From positions 1 to 7,959 of the forward strand of contig JAHEZR010000038.1 of NCBI GenBank assembly GCA_023251005.1: 7,959 nt of DNA, read 5' to 3'. The position numbers were made by a program, and so were the translations under genes. The notes beneath the pieces are model-generated. The model did no database searches and was not told the origin of the DNA. It was given only the letters and a program-made list of their open reading frames with translations. This document shows, in pieces, positions 1 to 6,021 of the stretch. The DNA is from Ignavibacteriota bacterium (GTDB taxonomy: Bacteria; Bacteroidota; UBA10030; JAHEZR01). Each line of letters opens with the position of its first letter. Positions within the stretch are counted from its first letter, which is position 1.

Positions 1-1
1 G

Positions 2-541
2 TTGGGAAAGATCGACCTAAGTACAACAGCTCGGCCGGTTCTCGAACACCTCGCACACGAGAGTCATGAGTGCGTTTACCTGGGTGTCCTGGACCTTGGG
101 CAAATCATCCTCGTGCAGCACATCGACAATCAAGATATGTGGAATATCGTCACTCGACTTGGAAATACGTCTCCCGCGCATTGCACGGCGATCGGCCAGG
201 TGTTGCTTGCCGGACTTCCAGAACAAGAGGTCACCAAGATCGTCGCAGACAAAGGACTGACGCGATATACGAAGAAGACAATCACAAGCGATGCTGGGTT
301 GAAAAAGCGTTTGGCGCAGGTCAGGTCACGTGGTTTCGCTATTGTCGATGGGGAGTATAAATCCGACCTCTGTGCTGTTGCGGCTCCGATCAAGGACCAT
401 ACGGGCAATGTCGTCGCTGCGGTGATGATAGCATTACCATCGAGTCGCCCCGATAAGGAAGCGGTTGTTCCAAAGCTTGCGCGTGCGCTGCAGCGGACGG
501 GCCTGGAGATCTCCCACCATCTCGGCTACAAGGCCGTCTAA
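2..541 (+). CDS. IclR-family transcriptional regulator, 3' part (5' end outside window)
   Basis: This is the effector-binding domain of an IclR-type repressor/activator, a cytoplasmic DNA-binding protein that usually controls a neighbouring catabolic operon. About 179 codons are visible and end in TAA. IclR proteins are normally about 250 residues, so the N-terminal winged helix-turn-helix lies left of the window; the TTG at position 2 is read as an internal Leu codon, not a start. Visible family landmarks are a P-x-L-x-x-L-A-x-E-S segment near the start, HCTAIGQVLLAGLPE (about residues 60-74), and the RGFAIVDGEY...AAPIKD...G-N-V-V-A-A-V-M-I segment (about 110-143) that forms the ligand pocket in this family. 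The gene points the same way as the six enzymes and stops 23 bases before the first of them, so it may be cotranscribed and autoregulated. Many characterised relatives sense aromatic or small organic acids; the ligand here is unknown. Confidence 0.93.
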   Translation: MGKIDLSTTARPVLEHLAHESHECVYLGVLDLGQIILVQHIDNQDMWNIVTRLGNTSPAHCTAIGQVLLAGLPEQEVTKIVADKGLTRYTKKTITSDAGLKKRLAQVRSRGFAIVDGEYKSDLCAVAAPIKDHTGNVVAAVMIALPSSRPDKEAVVPKLARALQRTGLEISHHLGYKAV

Positions 542-564
542 GCCCTCCCACTCAGCTCCCAGCT

Positions 565-1461
565 ATGAAACTCCTTTCCTTCAAGGATTCGAACGTCACC
601 GCTTTCGGGACTTTCATCGACGATACCCTTGTGAACCTTGATAGTCTAGTCAAGGCTTATGAAGAAGAAGTTCTCCGGAATAAAGTGTCATCTTGCATTA
701 ATATGATCGAATTTCTTTCAAGTGGATATTGGGAAAAAGAGAAATTTGTAAGCCTGCAAAGCTATCTCACTGAGCGACACCATTTGAAAAGGTTTGCAGT
801 ATCATCAGGATACCAGACTCTTGCACCTGTGCCTCGACCTCCGAAAATCATAGCGCTTGGACGAAACTACGCCCTTCACGCAGCGGAGAGCAAGATGCCA
901 GTCCCAACAGAGCCAATCATATTCTCCAAGACGAGCTCTTCGGTGATTGGTCCCGGCGGCACCATCCTGATCCCAAGAGATGTTGGGCGCATTGATCATG
1001 AAGTTGAGCTTGCCGTCGTCATCGGGAAGAAAGCAAAATCGGTCCCTGCGGCGCATGCGTATGAATTCGTAGCTGGATATACTATTGCGCTTGATATCAG
1101 CGCCCGTGACTTACAACGAGCTGATATTGAGAAGCGCAACCCATGGTATCGCTCGAAGAACTTTGATACCTTCACCCCGGTCGGGCCGTGGATCGTTACG
1201 GCCGACGAGATTCCTGCGCCAATCGAGCTCGAGATTGAACTCTCTGTGAATGGCCAGGTCCGGCAGAAAGCGAATACTCGCGAAATGATTTTTGATATTC
1301 CGACGACGATCGAGTTTATCACGAGATACATCACGCTTGAGCCCGGTGACATTATCTCGACGGGAACACCAGAAGGGATTGGACCCATAAAAGACGGGGA
1401 CCGGATTGTGAGTCGTATAGAAAAGGTCGGCGAGATGGTGAATACAGTCAAGGAGCTTTGA
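565..1461 (+). CDS. Fumarylacetoacetate hydrolase (FAH) family enzyme
   Basis: This is a 298-residue cytoplasmic metal-dependent enzyme of the FAH fold. The family cleaves or decarboxylates acylpyruvate-type 2-oxo acids, or hydrates/isomerises 2-oxo-enoic acids. An N-terminal cap of about 90 residues is followed by the catalytic domain. Visible motifs are the lid motif NYALHAAE (H105, E108, the usual His-Glu catalytic pair), the metal-binding E146 and E148 in DHEVELAVVIG, D177 in IALDIS as third metal ligand, SKNFDTFTPVGP (K198, D201), and the closing TGTPEGIG at 266-273. All expected catalytic residues are present, so it should be active. The ATG start gives the family's normal N terminus, but the bases before it are pyrimidine-rich and show no Shine-Dalgarno. 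It is the first enzyme gene after the IclR regulator. The substrate cannot be read from the sequence: acylpyruvase, oxaloacetate decarboxylase and 2-hydroxyhepta-2,4-diene-1,7-dioate isomerase relatives all look alike. Confidence 0.93.
   Translation: MKLLSFKDSNVTAFGTFIDDTLVNLDSLVKAYEEEVLRNKVSSCINMIEFLSSGYWEKEKFVSLQSYLTERHHLKRFAVSSGYQTLAPVPRPPKIIALGRNYALHAAESKMPVPTEPIIFSKTSSSVIGPGGTILIPRDVGRIDHEVELAVVIGKKAKSVPAAHAYEFVAGYTIALDISARDLQRADIEKRNPWYRSKNFDTFTPVGPWIVTADEIPAPIELEIELSVNGQVRQKANTREMIFDIPTTIEFITRYITLEPGDIISTGTPEGIGPIKDGDRIVSRIEKVGEMVNTVKEL
1450..1455 (+). promoter_or_regulatory. Ribosome binding site deciding the GTG start at 1464
   Basis: AAGGAG lies inside the last codons of the FAH gene. 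It is 8 bases before GTG at 1464 but only 2 before the upstream in-frame TTG at 1458. The spacing therefore favours GTG 1464 as the start of the racemase-like gene and suggests translational coupling to the FAH gene. Confidence 0.7.
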
Positions 1462-1463
1462 AT

Positions 1464-2567
1464 GTGCATATCGACCGGATCGATATGGTGCACGTTCGAA
1501 TACCACTCCACGCTCCTTTCAAAATAAGTTCGGGGACTATAAGTGAAACGGATGCACTTGTCATTGCAATTTACAGCGAAGGTCTCATTGGATATGGGGA
1601 AGCTGCACCCATGGCTGGGTCATTCTACTCGGAGGATTCACCAGAATCGACGTGGGATTGTCTTCATGATCAAATCATACCTAAAGTTCTTGCCCACAAG
1701 AATATGGAACCCGTTCTACTCCAGGAAGTTCTCGATGGAATCGAAGAAAACAGTTTTGCAAAGGCGGGAATTGAGACTGCATTCTGGGATCTTGATGCGA
1801 AGAGGCAGGGACTACCCCTCTTCGAGCTTCTTGGCGGAAAAGCAAAACGTATCCCTTCTGGACTCGCTGTCGGAATTTGTCCGACGATCAATGAAGTACT
1901 CGAGACGATCGACCGCTATCTCGGTGAAGGCTACAAACGTCTGAAGATTAAGATCGAACGAGGTTGGGATCTTGAACCTGTGAAAATGGTAAGAAAGCAT
2001 TTTCCCGACATCCCTTTGATGGTGGATGCAAATGCGGCTTACACCCGGGCAGACATTTCTCTATTCAGAAAGCTCGATGAATTCGATTTGATGATGTTCG
2101 AGCAGCCGCTCCCGAAGAGCGATTTAGAAGGTCACGCAGAGCTCCAGTCAAACGTCCGGACGCCGGTTTGCCTCGATGAAAGTGCGATAGATCTTCGGGC
2201 GGTGGAAAAAGCAATCGAGATGGAAAGCTGTAAGATCATAAACATAAAAATTCAGAGAATGGGTGGATTGGCGAAAGCAAAGCAGGTGCACGACCTCTGC
2301 CAGCGGGCAGGCTTGCCTGTCTGGGCGGGGACGATGCCCGAACTTGGCATCGGATCGGCACAGGCTATTCATTTGGCGACTCTTCCAAATTTCAGCTATC
2401 CTACGGACGTAGAATCATCTTCCCGGTGGTTTATCGACGATATCATCGAACCGCGGATCCAGGTCAAAGATGGTTGGATCGAGGTACCCGATGGAGTCGG
2501 ATATGGGTTTGCGATCGATGAAAAAAAAATCAGGAAGTACGCAATTCGATCGGAGACATTTCGCTAA
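1464..2567 (+). CDS. Enolase-superfamily enzyme, o-succinylbenzoate synthase / N-succinylamino-acid racemase type
   Basis: From GTG 1464 the protein has 367 residues, the usual size of OSBS/NSAR enzymes; an in-frame TTG at 1458 would add two. It is a muconate-lactonising-subgroup enzyme: an N-terminal capping domain (about 1-125), then the modified TIM barrel. Visible catalytic residues are K161-x-K163 (LKIKIERG), metal ligands D188 (VDAN), E213 (FEQP) and D238 (LDES), and the opposing base K262 (NIKIQRMGG). The C-terminal part, with ELGIGSAQAIHLATLPNFS and DIIEP, is diagnostic of the OSBS/NSAR subfamily rather than true muconate cycloisomerase. An Arg three residues after the second Lys (R265) matches the position associated with racemase activity in NSAR enzymes. 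The known reaction type is proton abstraction alpha to a carboxylate, giving N-acyl-amino-acid racemisation or OSB dehydration. No other menaquinone gene is present, and an M20 deacylase lies in the same operon, so racemase is preferred. The TAA stop abuts the next start. A run of nine A (2521-2529) lies near the 3' end. Confidence 0.9.
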   Translation: MHIDRIDMVHVRIPLHAPFKISSGTISETDALVIAIYSEGLIGYGEAAPMAGSFYSEDSPESTWDCLHDQIIPKVLAHKNMEPVLLQEVLDGIEENSFAKAGIETAFWDLDAKRQGLPLFELLGGKAKRIPSGLAVGICPTINEVLETIDRYLGEGYKRLKIKIERGWDLEPVKMVRKHFPDIPLMVDANAAYTRADISLFRKLDEFDLMMFEQPLPKSDLEGHAELQSNVRTPVCLDESAIDLRAVEKAIEMESCKIINIKIQRMGGLAKAKQVHDLCQRAGLPVWAGTMPELGIGSAQAIHLATLPNFSYPTDVESSSRWFIDDIIEPRIQVKDGWIEVPDGVGYGFAIDEKKIRKYAIRSETFR

Positions 2568-3587
2568 GTGGAAAAGAACGGATTGCTGACGACTGAGTAC
2601 CTCGGGCTAAGATTGCGAAGCCCACTGCTCATCGCATCTGGTCCTGCAAGCCATGACGTGAAGCAAGTTCCGATGGCAGAAGGGCAGGGAATAGGTGGCA
2701 TCGTCTTGAAGACGGCGTGCTCAGAGAAGTATGCCCACATGCGACTGTGGCCGCGCCCGCGCTACAAGATCATCGATTGGGACAAGAAGATGGATGGCCG
2801 TTCTCGATATTTTACTCTTTATTCCTATGAACAAGGCTACAGCGGTACGCTTGAAGATTACTGGGAATTTATCCGTCAATGTAAGAAGAGTGGACACGTC
2901 CCAATCGTCGGAAGTATCTTTGCCGACGCGGCAGATGATTGGCGCCAGCTCGCGCTCAGCGTGGAAGACGCGGGTGCCGATGGAATCGAGCTGGACATTT
3001 CCTCGCCTCATCGACCTGGGGATCTCGCGTTTGAGACGACATTTGTCGCTGCTATCAAAGCTGTCACCGACGCTGTTCATTTTCCGGTCATGGTGAAGCT
3101 GGCCGCTACTCCGGATCTCGTGCAGCAAGCGAAAGTCGCCGAGGAGCTCGGTGCTGCAAGCGTTACGTTGTGCAATCGGGTTCGCGGGCTAGATATTGAT
3201 CCCGAATCCGGACATCCGATCCTTCATGGTTATTTTGCAGGGGTGGGAGGGCCTTGGGCAAAGTATTACATCTTCAAGCATATCTCTGAAGCCTTTCAGG
3301 AGATCCAAATCCCGATTAGTGCAACCGGTGGAGCGATCTCCGGGGAGGATGTCATAAAGTACATTATGGTTGGAGCTTCGACCATCCAAATTCTATCAGT
3401 AATTATGGTGAATGGCTGGGCTTCGATCAAGAAGATGAACGATGAAGTAACGGAGTTCATGATCAGAAAGAATCTCAAGAGTCTCGATGAGATAAGAGGC
3501 ATCGGCGTGAAGACTATGACTCCGCACGAAGAGATCGTACGTTGGTCAGGCGAGAAGAAAAGCGGTCCCCGGAACGACTGGGAGTAA
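2568..3587 (+). CDS. PreA/dihydroorotate-dehydrogenase-like FMN oxidoreductase
   Basis: This 339-residue TIM-barrel flavoprotein belongs to the family that reduces or oxidises the C5-C6 bond of pyrimidines (DHOD, and the C-terminal half of dihydropyrimidine dehydrogenase/PreA). Visible family segments are the N-terminal LGLRLRSPLLIASGP, IVLKT (K48), ADGIELDISSPH (138-148), VMVKLA with the flavin-contacting K177, LCNRVRGLDID (N203), and the FMN-phosphate region ATGGAISGEDV with VGASTIQ (252-274). The long tail after the barrel (to HEEIVRWSG) resembles PreA more than PyrD. PreA normally continues into a two-cluster ferredoxin domain; this protein stops short, and a separate ferredoxin is encoded two genes on. 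The catalytic loop reads D-I-S-S-P-H where DHODs have N-x-S-C/S-P-N, so orotate is an unlikely substrate. The GTG start follows the previous TAA with no gap; a GGAG lies 12 bases upstream. Likely role: reduction (or oxidation) of a conjugated C=C in a pyrimidine- or lactam-like ring. Confidence 0.88.
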   Translation: MEKNGLLTTEYLGLRLRSPLLIASGPASHDVKQVPMAEGQGIGGIVLKTACSEKYAHMRLWPRPRYKIIDWDKKMDGRSRYFTLYSYEQGYSGTLEDYWEFIRQCKKSGHVPIVGSIFADAADDWRQLALSVEDAGADGIELDISSPHRPGDLAFETTFVAAIKAVTDAVHFPVMVKLAATPDLVQQAKVAEELGAASVTLCNRVRGLDIDPESGHPILHGYFAGVGGPWAKYYIFKHISEAFQEIQIPISATGGAISGEDVIKYIMVGASTIQILSVIMVNGWASIKKMNDEVTEFMIRKNLKSLDEIRGIGVKTMTPHEEIVRWSGEKKSGPRNDWE

Positions 3588-4739
3588 ATGATTGGAGTTC
3601 AAGAGGTGAAGGAATTAACGAGACTCCTTGCGGACTTAGTTGCCATCCCAAGCGTGAACCCAATGGGTCGTGATCGAAATGGGCCTGAATACTTGGAGAA
3701 GAATGTTGCTGAATATGTCTCGAACTTTCTCAATCGACAGAGGATCGATGTACAGGTTCAACAGGTTTTCCCAGGACGCCCAAATGTCATCGGCCACATC
3801 GAGATCGGGGCGAGGGAAACAATACTGCTTGAAGCTCACATGGACACCATCCCCGTGGACAATATGACGATCGACCCATTCGATCCTGTTGTGAAAGGTA
3901 GAAAACTTTATGGAAGGGGTTCGTGCGATACAAAATCTTCTCTCGCTGCGATTTTATTCGCGGTCAAAGAAGTTCTGAAGACGAGAAGGAGATTGACCCG
4001 CAATGTCATCGTCGCTGCGGTTTCTGATGAAGAGTATGGACTAAATGGAACGAAAGCCTTGTTGAAACAAGGCTGGAAATTTCACTATGCGATCGTTGGG
4101 GAGCCAACGCGTTTGGAGGTCATTAACTGCCACAAAGGGGTAATTCGTTGGCGGATGTCGACACTTGGCAAGTCTGCGCACAGCGCGTACCCACAACATG
4201 GGGTCAACGCGATTTTTTCGATGGGGCGCCTCCTCGAAGCGCTTGAGCAACACGCCGAGAACTTGATAGCGGCGAAGGCGCACCCAATGCTCGGGACTGC
4301 AACTCTTAGCGTCGGCATCATTGAAGGTGGCCACAGTGTGAATGCTGTCCCCAATAGCTGTACAATCGAGATTGACCGCCGAACGCTGCCGGGAGAGACG
4401 GCCGATTCAGTTCTAAAAAAAATTAGACGAGCGGTGCCTCGCTCAGTTCGACACAGCATTAGCAAGCCGCACCTTGTCGTTCCGAGTTTGAGCGAGAAGC
4501 AGAGTTGGAAGGTTGTCGAGTTGCTCCGAGATGCTTTTCGGGAGAACGGGAAGAACCTTAAGGTTCACGGAGCAAGATACGTGACTGATGCAAGCCTCTA
4601 CGCCGCGAAGGGTATCCCTTCAGCAGTCTTTGGTCCCGGAAGAATCGAACAGGCGCATTCCGAAGTAGAGTACGTAAACCTGCACGAAGTTGAGGAGGCT
4701 GCTCTTATCCACAGCGCCTTACTCACGAACTCCTCGTAG
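3588..4739 (+). CDS. M20-family zinc amidohydrolase, ArgE/DapE type
   Basis: This 383-residue cytoplasmic di-zinc hydrolase removes acyl groups from N-acyl amino acids or related amides. The metal and catalytic residues are all in place: H84 and D86 in LEAHMDTIPV, bridging D114 in GRGSCDTKSS, catalytic E148 and metal ligand E149 in SDEEYG, E172 in IVGEPT, and H357 in EQAHSEVE. The lid/dimerisation domain runs from about 182 to 295 and includes GKSAHSAYPQHGVNAI (H198) and EIDRRTLPGE, typical of ArgE, DapE and carboxypeptidase G2 relatives. D114 is followed by T-K-S-S rather than the common M-K-G-G, a minor variation. ATG 3588 directly follows the stop of the flavoenzyme gene. Its presence beside an NSAR-type racemase recalls operons in which such a racemase and an M20 desuccinylase convert N-succinyl D-amino acids to free L-amino acids. 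The acyl group and amino acid here are not determinable. Arginine or lysine biosynthesis is unlikely because no other genes of those pathways are present. Confidence 0.92.
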   Translation: MIGVQEVKELTRLLADLVAIPSVNPMGRDRNGPEYLEKNVAEYVSNFLNRQRIDVQVQQVFPGRPNVIGHIEIGARETILLEAHMDTIPVDNMTIDPFDPVVKGRKLYGRGSCDTKSSLAAILFAVKEVLKTRRRLTRNVIVAAVSDEEYGLNGTKALLKQGWKFHYAIVGEPTRLEVINCHKGVIRWRMSTLGKSAHSAYPQHGVNAIFSMGRLLEALEQHAENLIAAKAHPMLGTATLSVGIIEGGHSVNAVPNSCTIEIDRRTLPGETADSVLKKIRRAVPRSVRHSISKPHLVVPSLSEKQSWKVVELLRDAFRENGKNLKVHGARYVTDASLYAAKGIPSAVFGPGRIEQAHSEVEYVNLHEVEEAALIHSALLTNSS

Positions 4740-4757
4740 GGCTAAGAACAGGCGAAG

Positions 4758-5054
4758 ATGGGAAAATACGTCGGCCTGCATCCACTCCCTCCTGATTTCG
4801 CAAGTGACTACGCTCCAATTGCAGTCGTTGAGGAGGAGAAGTGTATTGGTTGTGAGCGATGTCCTCAGATTTGTTTCTTCGATTCAATCGTAATGAAAAA
4901 CAAGGTGGCGGTGATTGATCCCAACAACTGCACTGGCTGCGGACTCTGCTTCGAAGCTTGTCCTGTGGATTGCATCCGATGGGTCCCAGATCTCGAATTG
5001 CCTGAGGGTGTTCAGCCGAAGGATGAAATTCCGAGGATTGACTTGGGGGATTGA
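4758..5054 (+). CDS. Small 2[4Fe-4S] ferredoxin (PreA C-terminal-domain-like)
   Basis: This 98-residue soluble electron carrier has two CX2CX2CX3C cluster motifs: C29, C32, C35, C39 and C58, C61, C64, C68. The second ends in the usual C-P; the first ends C-F-F-D instead, resembling as I recall it the first cluster of the ferredoxin domain of PreA (C-Y-D), rather than a clostridial ferredoxin. About 25 residues precede the first cluster and a Pro/acidic tail follows the second. An extra Cys (C72) follows the second cluster. It starts at ATG 4758, 18 bases after the M20 gene, with only a weak purine-rich ribosome site. The most natural partner is the FMN barrel enzyme of the same operon, with which it would reconstitute a PreA-like reductase. 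A general ferredoxin serving another enzyme cannot be excluded. Confidence 0.93.
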   Translation: MGKYVGLHPLPPDFASDYAPIAVVEEEKCIGCERCPQICFFDSIVMKNKVAVIDPNNCTGCGLCFEACPVDCIRWVPDLELPEGVQPKDEIPRIDLGD

Positions 5055-5093
5055 TCCATGCGGCGAGGCGGATTACTTCCATGAGGCAATGCC

Positions 5094-5711
5094 ATGAAGA
5101 TCATAGATTTAACACATCCAATCGTAAAGGGAATGCCCGTATATTTCCCGTGGCACCCTGCCACCGATTGGATCCAGACTGCCAATTATAAAGAGCACAG
5201 TTGTGTCGTTCATCAGCTGACGATCGGGAGTCACACAGGGACTCATATCGACGCACCGAGTCACATTTTTGAGGGCATGCACAACATCGATGAGTATGAA
5301 TTATCACTTTGGTACAGTGAAGCTCAGATATTAGATTTTGCCCCTCGGCATGCAAATCAAACCATAACCGGCAGCGAGATGGCTCAAAGAGAGGTGAAGG
5401 AGGGAATCGGTGTAATACTGAGAACCGGGTGGGAGATCTATTTTGGTGACCAAGGTTACTACAAGACCTATCCTGGACTTAGCTCTGAGGCAGGGGAGAT
5501 TCTTATCCGAAAGAATGTGAAGTACCTGGCAGCGGATACGCCATTCAGTATGGATATCCACAGGTTGTTTCTCAGTCGCGGGAAACCGCTCATCACAAAC
5601 CTGAGAAATCTGGGCCAACTTCATCGATCGGTCGTGAGACTGATCGCCGCACCACTCCTCATAAAGGGTGGAGACGGGGCTCCAGCTCGGGTTCTGGCAA
5701 TAGAAGAGTGA
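5094..5711 (+). CDS. Cyclase / kynurenine-formamidase-like metal hydrolase
   Basis: This 205-residue protein has the usual length for the cyclase family (kynurenine formamidase KynB, isatin hydrolase and relatives), which hydrolyse formamides or cyclic amides. It shows the signature HTGTHIDAPSH at 47-57 (metal ligands H47, H51 and D53; H57 catalytic), an N-terminal IDLTHPIVKGMPVY, TGWE at 111-114 and the C-terminal GGDGAPARVLA. H156 is the expected second-site ligand. The normally following I-x-E-N-L is I-T-N-L here, so the Glu metal ligand is replaced by T168. The ATG start has GAGG 7 bases upstream (5083-5086). It is the last gene of the operon, 39 bases after the ferredoxin. A ring-opening or deformylating step is the likely role. 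Kynurenine itself is not supported, since no tryptophan dioxygenase or kynureninase is present. Confidence 0.9.
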   Translation: MKIIDLTHPIVKGMPVYFPWHPATDWIQTANYKEHSCVVHQLTIGSHTGTHIDAPSHIFEGMHNIDEYELSLWYSEAQILDFAPRHANQTITGSEMAQREVKEGIGVILRTGWEIYFGDQGYYKTYPGLSSEAGEILIRKNVKYLAADTPFSMDIHRLFLSRGKPLITNLRNLGQLHRSVVRLIAAPLLIKGGDGAPARVLAIEE

Positions 5712-5739
5712 GTTTTTCTCCTCAGCGTGTTGTCGGTTA

Positions 5740-5753
5740 CTCGACTCGTCGAG
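5740..5753. repeat. Interrupted palindrome CTCGAC-TC-GTCGAG
   Basis: Two 6-base arms separated by 2 bases lie about 30 bases after the cyclase stop. The centre is too tight for a good RNA hairpin with full arms and no T-run follows, so a protein-binding site or chance is more likely than a terminator. Confidence 0.35.
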
Positions 5754-5845
5754 AGTTATTAACAGAATAGGAAGGTCAACACCACTACGAATACGTATTG
5801 AGAACTCACGACGTTCTAACTCTGATGGAGGGTCTGGGGATTTAA

Positions 5846-5856
5846 GGTCTAAGACC
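5846..5856. promoter_or_regulatory. Operator-like palindrome GGTCT-A-AGACC upstream of the -35
   Basis: This perfect 5+1+5 palindrome ends 9 bases before the -35 box. A third copy of GGTCT lies at 5831-5835. It could bind a regulator of the receptor promoter. As RNA it could form only a GGTC-TAA-GACC stem followed by ATTTT, a weak terminator for the enzyme operon. Function is inferred from position only. Confidence 0.35.
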
Positions 5857-5865
5857 ATTTTGTTC

Positions 5866-5894
5866 TTGACAAACAAAACTCTAATTGGTATATT
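5866..5894 (+). promoter_or_regulatory. Sigma70-type promoter for the receptor transcript
   Basis: A consensus -35 TTGACA (5866-5871) and a near-consensus -10 TATATT (5889-5894) are separated by exactly 17 bases in an AT-rich stretch. Transcription would start near 5900-5902. The overlapping TATTCTTG also differs by one base from the Bacteroidota -7 element TAnnTTTG. The promoter faces the receptor gene, giving a leader of roughly 370 bases. TTAAA-TCAAG-TTTAA (5904-5918), an inverted repeat just after the predicted start point, could be an operator. Confidence 0.75.
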
Positions 5895-5994
5895 CTTGTC
5901 GGGTTAAATCAAGTTTAATTCATAAAACAACTGCCGATCGAAAGGAGCGGGAAGGAAAAATTTCTACAGCTTTCCATCTAGCGTCGTAAACAAA

Positions 5995-6021
5995 AACCCT
6001 TCGTAGTGAAGGTTCCTTTTT
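5995..6021 (+). terminator. Terminator-like hairpin with T-run inside the leader (possible attenuator)
   Basis: CCTTC (5998-6002) and GAAGG (6008-6012) form a perfect 5-bp stem around GTAGT. Two flanking A-T pairs can be added with one bulged base. Five T (6017-6021) follow after CC. It lies about 120 bases downstream of the predicted transcription start and 250 before the receptor ATG, so it could be an attenuator or the end of a short leader RNA. The stem is short and only moderately GC-rich. Confidence 0.4.

Noticed and set aside
996..1511. 171-codon and other long minus-strand frames opposite the FAH gene
   Set aside because: They lie wholly opposite a gene with intact catalytic motifs and have no domain features of their own.
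2521..2529. Run of nine A near the end of the racemase-like gene, as a programmed slippage site
   Set aside because: Shifting frame either way ends soon after in an unrelated frame and does not fuse usefully to the next gene. The unshifted frame keeps the family's C terminus and ends exactly at the next start.
1464..2567. MenC of menaquinone biosynthesis
   Set aside because: No men genes are in the window, and the racemase-associated Arg plus the operon deacylase favour an N-acyl-amino-acid role. Dual activity remains possible.
2568..3587. Pyrimidine-biosynthetic PyrD
   Set aside because: The orotate-contacting Asn residues are replaced, no pyr genes are nearby, and an operon ferredoxin fits the PreA branch better.
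3588..4739. DapE or ArgE of lysine or arginine biosynthesis
   Set aside because: The family match is only at ArgE/DapE-superfamily level and the neighbours belong to neither pathway.
5331..5876. 181-codon minus-strand open frame overlapping the cyclase gene and the intergenic region
   Set aside because: It is mostly antisense to the well-supported cyclase gene, has no recognisable domain, and has composition typical of a shadow frame.
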